Source: Collybiopsis luxurians FD-317 M1 (taxonomy: Eukaryota > Basidiomycota > Agaricomycetes > Agaricales > Omphalotaceae). Taken from it: DNA of 64,000 nucleotides. Below the pieces are notes generated by a model. That model searched no databases, was not told the origin of the DNA, and saw nothing but the letters and a program-made list of their open reading frames with translations. The position numbers were made by a program, and so were the translations under genes. The stretch spans positions 155,740 to 219,739 of the forward strand of contig KN834798.1 in NCBI GenBank assembly GCA_000827265.1. The letters run 5' to 3'. This document shows, one piece after another, positions 22,501 through 32,337 of the stretch. How positions within the stretch are numbered: position 1 is the stretch's first letter; each line of letters starts with the position of its first letter.

Positions 22501-22600
22501 ATAGTTGCGTTTCACTTCGACTCGGTATATGGTAGCGTCGCAACTCCAATTACTACATCAATAATCTTTGTGCTTGCTTGAGCGAAGTTGACTTTCCGAC

Positions 22601-23841
22601 CGAGATTATTGGGGCTTTTGACGAGTTTATCTTAGGTGGCTTGCGTGGATATGTACGGAGTCGCACTGAATGCCATGCCAACCTCGGACGGCTTTGGAAT
22701 ACCTATGAAGGCGTGGCTCTAAAAACTCTCAGTAATGGAGGCTTGGCTGGATTCTAGTGAGAGGCCCGTCTGTTGATATTGTGTGGATCTAGCGTGCATC
22801 TCCGTTGGAGTCGATAATAACACCAACGAGACTTTTCTGTGACAATTCTGAAGTCTCGGCCAACTTCGTTTGCCGTTCATTCGTGTTAAAGCTTTGTTTC
22901 TTTACACTGACGGAAAACTGATTGATCGTCGTCATCGGGAACAATCTTACCTTTTGTTTACGGTAGGCTTCGTAATGCTTCTTTGGTTGTTTCGCTGGTA
23001 CTGATGGCATTTGCCAGAGTGTGCAGAGTCGAGACGCTTGATCCTGAATAAGATCGAAGGACAAGCGCCGAATATGTGACGCTTTGACCTTGTACATTTA
23101 TGGGTGAAGCAACGTGTGTCAGCGATTCTATGAGGAATAGTCACGTCATGACAAACACACCGGAAACATCGCGTCGTAGTTACCTCCATTGTCTGGCGCC
23201 GTCTTACGCATCTTATCTATTCTCTTAACCACCATGCCCAGTGGAGGCTAGTCCTTGTTTCCTACTGAATTCTTGAAACGTTACATACTAATGATGAGGT
23301 CGTTCTTGAACTTCTCCGTTGTCCGGACTCTGTGTCGTATCCATCTCAAAGGGACAAGTATGCACTGTACATAAGCTTAAGTGCTATAAACCTGCATAGT
23401 TCAATCAAATGCACCCAAACTTAAGTGCGTCCGAATATGGATAGATAAAGTGAAACTCCGCTCGGAATTTGTACCATTCCGAAGTGATGCTCAAATCCAT
23501 CCCATAGATTTGCTTGAATAACTCGCTTATTTTAAGCTTTGCGGAACTCGTTTGTTCTCAGCGTTTGTTCCCAATCATTTCAGACTTTCAGTAGATTTGA
23601 GGGTAGATATGATAGGATATCATGCGTGTGAGTGGAAATCACTAAATTATTCAGTTTTCTGTCACGAACAATCGTCGTTTTGACGTTTGCTGACAGCCTA
23701 GCGCTGATCTTCATATGTATACAGTAGCCTGGTGACCAGCGGGCAGGAAATCGCAGAGTAAACGTATACATATGTATTCAGCAAGGAACGATCAGCATAG
23801 GGTTCCTGCCCAAGCAAGTTGAATGAAAGACCATCGGCATC
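22601..23841. other. Spacer between block A and DUF6533 paralogue 3
   Basis: Minus-strand frames at 22,789-23,189 encode a Lys/Arg-rich sequence (KKHYEAYRKQK) and a Cys/His-rich one (CFRCVCHDVTIPHRI). A start at 23189 could be spliced between them, but no family is recognised and support is weak. From 23,200 to 23,840 nothing is seen except the promoter similarity to other DUF6533 copies starting near 23,665. Confidence 0.35.
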
Positions 23842-23847
23842 TATAAG
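23842..23847 (+). promoter_or_regulatory. TATA box of DUF6533 paralogue 3
   Basis: TATAAG 67 bp before the start at 23914, within a region similar to the other paralogue promoters. Confidence 0.45.
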
Positions 23848-23913
23848 ACTAGCTTCAGGACACTTTTTTGGTTCAAGTGCCTTTGCAACCGGCACTCGAG
23901 CACTGAGCAGGGC

Positions 23914-25634
23914 ATGTCGACATATGCCCCGCAGGCTTCAGCTGCAGAGCAAGAGTGAGTCTTTCAGTGCCAATACAGCTCAAGCTCTGATAAACCATGA
24001 AGACGAATACAGAACTATGTTCATTTATTCTCGACAAGTATGCTCCTACTTTGTCTCTGCATTCTAGCTCAATCTCGAGCCTACCCTCAGCATTTCTATA
24101 CTGGGACTACCTCCTGACAATTTGTGTGTAGAGTTTTGCGCACCTCCTGATCCACAATAGTAATGTTCACTACGTCCTGGTAGCCGATGAAGTTCAGTAT
24201 TTCTGGAAACGCCCAGTGGGAACAAGCACGACGCTTTTCTTCCTCAATCGCTACGTTTCGGTGCTGGGAAACATTGTCGTGACCATATCGTTGCTCTCTG
24301 GCCATCTCACTGAATCGGTTGGTGTTTCCCTTCAATTGAACTTGTCAAGTTTTGTCTGATTCTTCAAATGACAGAGGTGCGGCACAATCAAATTAGTAGT
24401 ATATCTGCTTTCAACACTGATGATTGTGTCAGCTGTCGGTCGTTCTCCACCTTCCATGAACTCCTACTCGTTGTAACGCAGATTACAGTGGCCAGTAAGA
24501 TTTCTTTCGTTATTCCCAAGAACTAAAGTGATCTCGCTTGCCTCCTAGTGCTTCTTACCATTCGCATATATGCCTTGTATTCTCGCAGCAGACGCATACT
24601 CACTGTCATGCTTTCTACTGCTTCCATATTGGTCGCATTATCGCTTGTCAGATTTTTTTTACATCCATCCGATTGCTTCCATGTGAACCCATTATACCAT
24701 AGTTTGCAATACTTTTCGATCAGTCGGAAGGCATCCTCATAGGCGGGGTCGATGCAGTTGGATGTCACCAAGCTTTGCCATTCATTCCGTGCGCAAATAT
24801 CATCTCCATTCCTGTCTGCAGCAGTTTCTCATTCAAGTACAGGTCTGTTCGTGCGTCTTTCCAGCAAGTGTCTGAACTCTCATCTCAGCCCGCTTCACAG
24901 AGCAAGCTGCTGCCTGGGAGGCTATGTTCTTTTATGATTCTATGCTGTTTGTGATGACACTGTACAAGGCCTACAAAACACATCGAGAGCTACGGCCGCT
25001 CAGGATACCTCTGATTGATATTGTTATCCGCGATGGTAAGGATAGATGCTCCTCCGTTTGGGATCGTGTTGATTTGACCTTCTTGCAGGATCACTTTACT
25101 TTGGGTGAGTCCATAACTGGTGGACGCTCTGAAGGGAATTTCTTCATTTACTTCTCATTCATAGCGTGATGGCTTTTTCGAATGCGGCTAGTGTTGGATT
25201 GATTCCATCGAGTAAATATGTTCTCACATCCATTTACAGATCAACATCTCTACATTCTACGTCAGTATCAACGCGAAATGTTACTTACTTTCAAATTCTG
25301 ATCCACAACTGCTTTAGTATCCTCTAGTACGTCCAGGCGATGTAGCCCTCAGAAAAGGCTATAAGTTAATGTTCTACTCTTAACCTAGGCATACGCACGG
25401 GGCATACTATCTTCCTTTGCCAGCAGGTATTGTGCTTCTTTACTTTCTCGGCTTTCTGGAACGCTGCAAATATCCCCTCTTTTCAGCATGGCTGTTGTAA
25501 TGATATCGCGCCTCATGTTCAATCTTCACAAGCTCGCAGACTCGGGATCGTACACTTCATACGCAACGACAATCCAATTAGGAACCCATAGTGGTTTACA
25601 AGAATTTCAATTAGAAAACTTGACGACTAGATAA
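23914..25634 (+). CDS. DUF6533 membrane protein, paralogue 3
   Basis: Pieces in order: leader MSTYAPQASAAEQE, FLYWDYLLTI joined to DEVQYFWKRPVGTSTTLFFL and NRYVSVLGNIVVTISLLSG (DUF6533 core), CRSFSTFHELLLVVTQITVA, LLTIRIYALYSRSRRILTVML, WEAMFFYDSMLFVMTLYKAY with RPLRIPLIDIVIRDG, then short exons and a last exon with MAVVMISRLMFNLHKLADSG ending TAA 25632-25634. The hydrophobic segments predict several membrane passes; function unknown. It is a more diverged sister of paralogues 2 and 4 and ends slightly earlier (after QLENLTTR). Confidence 0.65.
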
Positions 25635-26836
25635 ATGAGACTTCACGTTACGAATCTTAGTAGGACTTCGGGTGTATATAATACAACAGTAGAAATAGAA
25701 AGAATATACTTAATGTAGGACAGTCCACGCTTTGGTTTGAATCTTCTGTTTTGTGTTATTCTGACTAGAAGCTGAAGACTGGGCTGCAGCTTTACGAGTT
25801 AGTTGCACCACTGGACCGTACGTACATAAGTAGGGTCGCGCAAAGATCGAAATATTCACGAACAATTCCGAGTCTCAGGTATGACGGACTTGTGAGTCCT
25901 GACGATCAGTTCACAATTATTCTGAATATCATAGTCTCTAGCGAGCTGGTAAGGCAAAGTTGAGCGCTCAACGTACCTTCACGATCATGTGATCGCGCCT
26001 TGTTTAACTTGAGGCGGTTATCAGTCACAATGATGGGTGCATCTCGCCAGCAAAAAGCGTTGTTGGAGGCTACACGTGCATTGAGTGTCTGTTAGCCTTT
26101 AATAAAATCTTTCCAAACCAAACCAACGGTGATCTCATACAGAAGATGGATTGCAGTCAAGCAAAACATGCATCAAAAGATTCCTTTCTAACGATAACAT
26201 TGAACTTCACCCTGACGAAAGGTGAAGAAAACTCTGAAGAATGTTAAATGAGACGCTCTAGGTATCGAGACGGAGATAACAGATAGAGACCTTGGAAATA
26301 ACATCGAGGGAAATAATGGACTGATCAAGGGGAAAGTCATATGCTACTCGAGCGGCGCGCTCAGAAAGAGTAAAAAAAAAACCTGAACACGAATGGAACC
26401 GAGCGCTGAAAAGATAGGGAAGCCAGCGATGTCGCGAGGTAAGATCTAGGTAAGATGTAATCTGTGTCAAAACACCCACTGGCGGGAATAATCAATCAAA
26501 GAGGCAAGAATGATCGGACGCTTTGACCAGACTTCAAATTCGGAAAGGAACAGGTCTAAAAGTAATGCACTAAGTTACCTAAAGGTAGCGAGAAAAGTAG
26601 CGGGAATTGTTCTCAGCGCTTGCCTATTTGAGGAAATGAGATTCATCACAATGAAATGAGCGGTAGAGAATCGCCATTTTGACATTCGCTGACAGCAGCT
26701 CAAGATCTACGAACGTAGTACATAGCCCGGTCACCAGCGCGGAGGCCATCTCGAAGTACTGATCCTATCCAAAAATGAACAATCAACGTAGGGATCCTGC
26801 ATGACATATTCTACGCGGCAAGAGGTAACCGGAATT
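25635..26836. other. 3' flank of paralogue 3 and spacer
   Basis: The segment around 25,850-26,000, ending CATGATCGCG-like near 25,988, resembles 28,970-29,090 after paralogue 4, so flanks were copied too. A 73-codon minus frame at 26.3-26.5 kb has no recognisable motif. The promoter copy for paralogue 4 starts near 26,658. Confidence 0.45.
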
Positions 26837-26842
26837 TATAAG
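26837..26842 (+). promoter_or_regulatory. TATA box of DUF6533 paralogue 4
   Basis: TATAAG 58 bp before the start at 26900, in a block nearly identical to the paralogue 2 promoter. Confidence 0.5.
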
Positions 26843-26899
26843 AACAGCGTCAGAAAAGATCTTTGCCTCATTAACTTTTGACCGTGACAAGAGCAGGCC

Positions 26900-28639
26900 A
26901 TGAGCTCGGCATATGCTGAACAAATTTCAGAAGCAGAGCAAGCGTGCGTCCTTCAGAATCAATGAAATTCAAGCTCTAATGAATCGTAAAGGCAGCCGCA
27001 GAATTATCTGTTTCTAGTGTCAATAAGTATGTTTTTTAGCTTCGCTATCTAGTTCAATCTTACGCCGATCCTTAGCGTTCTTGTACTGGGACCATATCCT
27101 TACACTTTGTAAGAATTTATATGTCTCTTGGTCAACCAAAGTTTTCTGATCAACGCCCTGGTAGCCGATGAGCTGCTGTATTTTTGGAGACGCCCAGTGG
27201 GCGCAAGTACAATCCTTTTCTTTCTCAATCGTTATTTTGCGGCGCTCGGGAACATTGCCTTGGCTATATCGCTGTTCTCCGGCGATTTCACTGAATCGGT
27301 TAGTCTGCTTCCATTTTTAGCTTGTCAAGCTTTGTCTGATTTTCTATCACATAAATGACATTGACAGAGGTAGGTAATGATTAAATCTGTCTGTTGAAAA
27401 CCAGCGATGATGGTGTTAGCTGCGGGTCATTCCATACCTTCCACGAACTCCTGCTCGTTGCGACGCAAGTCATAATTTGCAGTAAGGTTCCTCTCATTAC
27501 TGTTCCAACAGCTCAAGTAAGCCTGTTTGCGCTCCAGTGCTCCTCGCCATTCGCATATATGCCCTGTACAATTGCAGTAAACGTATACTGGCTCTTATAC
27601 TTTCCACCGGTGGTATTCTGTCGACCTTATCGCTTGTCAGTTTTCCCTTTTTCTCTCTGAACTTACTTTCATCTGGGCCTGTTACTCTACAGTTTGCAAT
27701 CTTTTTTGATCGGTCTGAAGGGTTCCTCGTGGGGAATGGGGGTCTTGGCTTGGGGTGTGAGACCGAACTGTCATTCATTCCGTGCGCACTTCTTTTTCCT
27801 TTTTCTCTTTGCAGAAACTTTCTCATTGCAATACAGATCTATCCGTACGTCTTGCCAGCAAGTATTTAAAATCTCATCTTAACTCGATCGGCAGAAGAGG
27901 CAGCTGCTTGGGAGGCTTTGTTTTTGTACGATTCTATGCTGTTTGTGATGACCCTGCATAAAGCGTACAAAACCCACCGCGAACTCCGACCACTCAGGAT
28001 ACCTTTAATGGACATAATCCTTCGCGATGGTAAGGATTGATGCACCTCCATTCTTTGATCGTTTTAAGTCAACCTTATTGTATGTAGGATCGTTGTACTT
28101 TGGGTGAGTTCCTTGATGAATGAATCCGCTGAAAAAAAGTCTATTCATTCTCTTCCCATTCAAAGTGTGATGGCTTTTGCGAATGCGGTGAGTGTGGGAC
28201 TAATTCCCTCGGATGATATATCCTTAGAATATTCATTTACAGGTCAATATCTCAACATTCTACGTGAGTGTCAACATATGAATCATTGCTTCCAAACTCT
28301 AATCCACGACTGCTCTAGTATCCTTTAGTACGTCTGACATAGCCTCAGTTATGGTTGCAACTTATTCGTGACCTAGCCATACGCACGGGGCATGCTATCC
28401 TCATTTGCCAGCAGGTATTACCTTCCTTCTATTGATATATTTGAATGCCTCCAGTTAAAACATCCACTATCTGTAGCATGTCCGTCACAATGATGTCACG
28501 GCTCATGTTTAACCTTCACAAGGTCGCAGATAAAGGATTGTTTAGTTCGGGGCCATATAGCAGCGATCCAACTAGCTATTGTTCAGGATCCCAATCTGAA
28601 AACTTGACAGTTATTGCGACTGTGAGCGAGGCTTCATAG
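26900..28639 (+). CDS. DUF6533 membrane protein, paralogue 4
   Basis: Near-duplicate of paralogue 2. Visible pieces: leader MSSAYAEQISEAEQ, FLYWDHILTL, DELLYFWRRPVGASTILFFL and NRYFAALGNIALAISLFSGD (DUF6533 core), CGSFHTFHELLLVATQVIIC, LLAIRIYALYNCSKRILALI (membrane segment), WEALFLYDSMLFVMTLHKAY with RPLRIPLMDIILRD, short exons VMAFANA and NISTFY, and a last exon with MSVTMMSRLMFNLHKVADKG ending TAG 28637-28639. Introns are short with GTAAG or GTGAG donors. Function unknown; multi-pass membrane protein. It reads more cleanly than paralogue 2. Confidence 0.68.
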
Positions 28640-29165
28640 TATGACGAATCTTAGGACTTTACGAGTCTAGGATTTTGACAATTTGGAATTTATAGATGAT
28701 TCAATGTCGTACAATGTTTACTTTGACTAGAAAGTTCTGCTTTGTATGTACCAAAATTTGGAGACAGGGTGCTGGTTGAAGGGAGCCTAGCGTAGACTGT
28801 GCAGACATATACGAGCATCGAGGCTTGAAGAATCTGCATGCAGACTGAGTTTTATGCCCAAGTGAAATGCAAAAAGAAGGTGAATATCCAATTCCCCACG
28901 CATACGGTACAGTCTGAGTCACCGAGCCTAGATTCAAAGTAGAATAAGTGCGCGTATCGCGGTTGTCGGTGTAGATTGTTAAGAGTCTGTATATCATAGT
29001 CCTTAACGAGTTCGTAAAGCAAGAAATACGGGTATGACAAAGACAAAGTTGAACACTCTAGAGTCACAGTCACATGATCGCGAAGTGAGACCTCTATCCT
29101 CCTCCGTTACGCCTCCGTCGTGCCTCCGACTCCGATATCATATCCAACGAAAGTACCAAGCCGGA
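28640..29165. other. 3' flank of paralogue 4
   Basis: Holds the shared flank word GAGCATCGAGGCTTGAAGAA near 28,813 and a CACATGATCGCG motif near 29,070. No gene seen before the tRNA. Confidence 0.45.
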
Positions 29166-29258
29166 GCCCGCCTAGCTCAATCGGATAGAGCGTCAGACTC
29201 TTACGGCGGGTAGAAAAACCGAATCTGAAGGCTGCGAGTTCGACCCTCGCGGTGGGCT
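29166..29258 (+). tRNA. tRNA-Lys(CTT) with 19-nt intron
   Basis: A full cloverleaf is visible. Acceptor GCCCGCC (29166-29172) pairs with GGTGGGC (29251-29257), one G-T pair. D stem GCTC/GAGC, anticodon stem TCAGA (29193-29197) with TCTGA (29224-29228), T stem GCGAG/CTCGC with loop TTCGACC. The anticodon CTT is at 29200-29202. A 19-nt intron (29204-29222) follows position 37, the standard eukaryotic nuclear tRNA intron site. Genomic CCA is absent, as expected. It marks the border between the DUF6533 region and the ordinary genes. Confidence 0.92.
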
Positions 29259-30032
29259 ATTGAGTAAATTGGAGTTCTTTTTTTTTTTCTTCTTTCTGCA
29301 GTATCTGAGTACTTACATATATCCCGCAAGAGGAACGGGCAGAGCAGAGTGAGTACAGTACTGATTGTCAGTTTCTTTTTCTTCCAAGGGCTGGGCCGAC
29401 TCACGAAAGATTTGAACGTTTGACAAGTTTCTTACTGCCAAGTATCTTCGCCTCATCTGTTCCCTCGATCATGAAATGCAAAGCGTACTCCGAGTCTGAT
29501 TCCAGCCACATCTAATCTATCATAATGCACTCTACTTGGAAAATAAACAAAAAAAAAAAACAAAAAGAAACCTTTTTTTGACATCGAGCCAGATTTCCAA
29601 CGATCCACGCAGTCTAGTCAAGACTCAACATAGCGAAAACCATCACATACATAAAATCATCAAATAGAATAAAATAGAATAGAATAGGATAGGATAGAGT
29701 TATAACCAGAAAGCTACGTATGTAGGAAAGAAAGAAAGCTCCATACTTTTGACTCTGAGTGCGCGTGCGTGTGGTATGTGGTATGTAGAATGTATCGTAA
29801 CGGTATATGGAATGAGATGGAATGGAATGAGAAAGTTGGTGCAGGTGTGGGTGCGGGTTGAAAGGGAATGCTGTTAGATGCGTGTGGTACTAGTACTGTA
29901 TGGAATGACGATGAGCGAACAAGGAAAGCAAATGCAGAGTGAGTGAGTGGGTGTGGCGGGGAAAACATAAATTGAATGAGTGAAAGATACAGCGGGTGAA
30001 AGCAAAGATACACAAGAACGAATGCGAATGAA
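29259..30032. other. Spacer with T tract and AATAG microsatellite
   Basis: Has an oligo-T run just after the tRNA (29,278-29,290), a plausible RNA polymerase III terminator, and an irregular AATAG/GATAG microsatellite at about 29,655-29,700. Minus-strand frames to 30,079 are 3' untranslated sequence of the next gene. Confidence 0.5.
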
Positions 30033-31485
30033 TCAACTAGTGTCCGAATCCGGCTCTTCATCCATAACCCTCCCCGCACTCTGCATAAGCCTTCGTAACC
30101 TCGACAGTTCCGCCACCAACTGTCTGTGGATTCAAACTCGTCAATCCCGCGTTGTGAAAAAGGGCACGGGACTCACCTAGCAGTCTCCTTGGTCTCCTCA
30201 CTCTCCTTATCACTCTTCTCGACAGCCTTCTTCATCTTCTCAATCTCCTCAATCCACATCCCCTCGACCTCCTTGGCCTTCCTACCATCCTCCTCCCTCA
30301 ACCTCCTCACATCCTCCTCGACCCTCCTACTCGACTGAACCTCCTCCACCAACTTTTTATACCTCTTCCCCATCGCCTCAGCCTCAGCCTTCCACCTCTC
30401 CTCCTTCCTCTTGATCTCCTCCTTTAACCGATCCGTATCCTGCTTCCACGATTCGGTAAGGTGTTTGAGGCTCTCACGGAGGGTGACGTATTCCCTTTCG
30501 GATTTTTGCGAAAGGGCTGTGGATTCGGTCAACGCGGTTTCCATTTCTCGAAGGGACTTTTTGGATTGGGAGGTTTCGGATTTAAGTTGGGTGCGCAGCT
30601 GCGTGGCTTCTGCTTCTGCTTTTCTTGCACGTTCTAGGACCTATGGAGGAAGGTATATGAGATAAGCCATAAATATGGGATGGATGGATGGATGTTGACT
30701 CACCTCTTGTAACAATCTCTCTTTCCTCGCAACGACATTGTTCAGCCCCTCGTTTTCTAACCGTAGCCTCTCCCTTCCTTCCTTTAGATCCTCGGTCTGC
30801 CTTGTTAGAGAAGCTACGCTTCGCTGAGACAGGCGGAGTTGGGCTTTTGTGTTTTCGAGTGCGTTTCGGGCGTTGATGACACCGGTTTGGAGGTCTGCGA
30901 GGACTTTGGTTGTGCCTCCTGGAGTGAGGGAGACGCGTCTGCTGGCGTTGGAATTGGGTGAGGGTGGGGGTTGGAGGGAAGGGGAGGAGGGGATGGCTGC
31001 GTTATGGTTGTTGTATTCGGTGGAAGTTGAGGCTGTGCCGTTTGGTGAGCGGAGGCCTACGACACCTGCTCCTTCATCTGCTAGAGCTCGAGCGTTACCT
31101 TCGGGGTCAAAAAATCAAAAGAAAAAAAGAATAGAAATTAGGACGGCAGGACGGAAAGGTTCCGGGAGGGGGGAGTACACACACCTACAGAGGCGACGGG
31201 TATTCCTATGAGGGGGTGAATAGTGATATGGGGGAAGGAATGGGGATACATACGACTGAGAGTGCGTGTGGGACTGGAGACTCTTTTATAGGATGTTCCG
31301 ATACCGATACTGGTACCCATGACGGAGTCGTCCATGCTGCCGTTCATGACATGGCTATGCCTGGAAGGAGTTGGGAGGGGTAAATTTGAATCGGGACCTG
31401 CTATTCCTTGCAAGACTTCGTAGCTGGACCTCTTGGATATTTTTGGGGATGTAGGGGAGTAGGATGAAGGAGGGGGTGAAGTCAT
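30033..31485 (-). CDS. She3-like coiled-coil protein
   Basis: Read leftward from Met 31485 to TGA 30033-30035, in about five exons. The N-terminus is Ser/Pro-rich (MTSPPPSSYSPTSPKISKRS). The central exon starts a long coiled coil with VINARNALENTKAQLRLSQR and ENEGLNNVVARKERLLQE, continued in the next exon by heptads to about 30,180. The end is VAELSRLRRLMQSAG with an acidic tail. No catalytic motif. The layout and the 'ENEGLNNVVARKERLLQE' type motif match basidiomycete proteins annotated as SWI5-dependent HO expression protein 3 (She3), an adaptor linking mRNA-binding proteins to type V myosin; that assignment is from memory and moderate. Its 5' end faces the next gene across 71 bp. Confidence 0.6.
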
Positions 31486-31556
31486 TGAATGTGGTGGTTG
31501 GAATTCTAGTTAGAGATTGTTGGTTCCTGGGTACCTGAGGGCTGAAGGGCTGAAGG

Positions 31557-32250
31557 ATGGTATTCTCGCTGTGGCAGGAACTGGAAGCGTATATTGAACG
31601 GAGGAGAGAAGCGAGTATGGATGTGGGAATAAACCAAAATGAAATGTTTGTTCAACGTCTTTTCCTTCAAAAATCTAGAATTTTAAACAGAAATGTACTC
31701 AGATCCTATTCTACCCCTACATTTCCACCAGATAAACTACTTCAGGCATTGAAGTTGATGGCCAGCTCATCCAAATCACTCCCACCAGTTCAACCACAGT
31801 ACGAACAGGAGTCCTTCTGGAGAGCACATCTATTTGCGAACCAGATTATTATGTATTTAGCCGCTAGACCACCTCAAGACGCCCAGTCTTTTGCTTCTGT
31901 ACGTCCAATGAATCAAGGGGCCAACCCATTCTGACGTTGAACAGATCTTCAAATCTGCTGCAGTACCCGACGACTCTCCCATCGCACAAGGTCGCGCAGG
32001 CGTCCTCGAAATCACAAAACAAATCGTCCGCACCATGTCCGCCATTCCACCCCACTCCTCCCTCCGTTCTTCCCATCCAGACGTCTTCCAGTCTTTTCAA
32101 AATCTCAAAAGCGTATACGATGGTTATTCCCCAGACGATTTAGAGAGCTGGCAAAGGTTTTACGGCGGTCTCGAGTCAGAGCTTGTAGACTTTACTAGTA
32201 GCATTTCAAAGATCGTAGAAGATTGGGAGAGTAGAGAACAGCAGAGTTGA
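31557..32250 (+). CDS. Small conserved-looking protein, unknown
   Basis: Two exons, 31557-31898 and 31945-32250, joined in phase 0 across a 46-bp GT-AG intron, give about 216 residues. The sequence is mostly helical in appearance (SFWRAHLFANQIIMYLAARP; SWQRFYGGLESELVDFTSSI) with no motif I recognise. An alternative Met is at 31618. It is divergent from the She3-like gene and ends 87 bp before the F-box gene, so promoter space is very tight on both sides. Clean splicing and coding bias support a real gene. Confidence 0.6.
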
Positions 32251-32337
32251 GACTTCTGCTCACCGTGATCACATGCTTCATGTACCTCGCAATCTATCAC
32301 GTCCAATGTCCATTGTAGCCCTTTCTCTCAAACTTTC

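Larger units (their letters stand above)
18870..22600. repeat. Duplicated block, copy A
   Basis: Collinear with 55,455-59,230 (copy B) and, truncated, with 62,915-63,430 (copy C). Anchors include ATTATGGGACCGACTGCGGG near the start, a minus-strand membrane-protein exon at 19.1 kb, a TCACGTGACTGATG segment at 20.33 kb, TCTCTAAATCCCAGTACCAGGCG at 20.53 kb, and a shared tail near 22.4 kb. Similarity is moderate with many indels, so the duplication is older than the paralogue 2/4 event. Confidence 0.65.

Noticed and set aside
30849..31211. Plus-strand frame of 120 codons over the She3-like gene
   Set aside because: Antisense shadow of the coiled-coil exon; the minus strand has the coherent coding pattern and splice sites.
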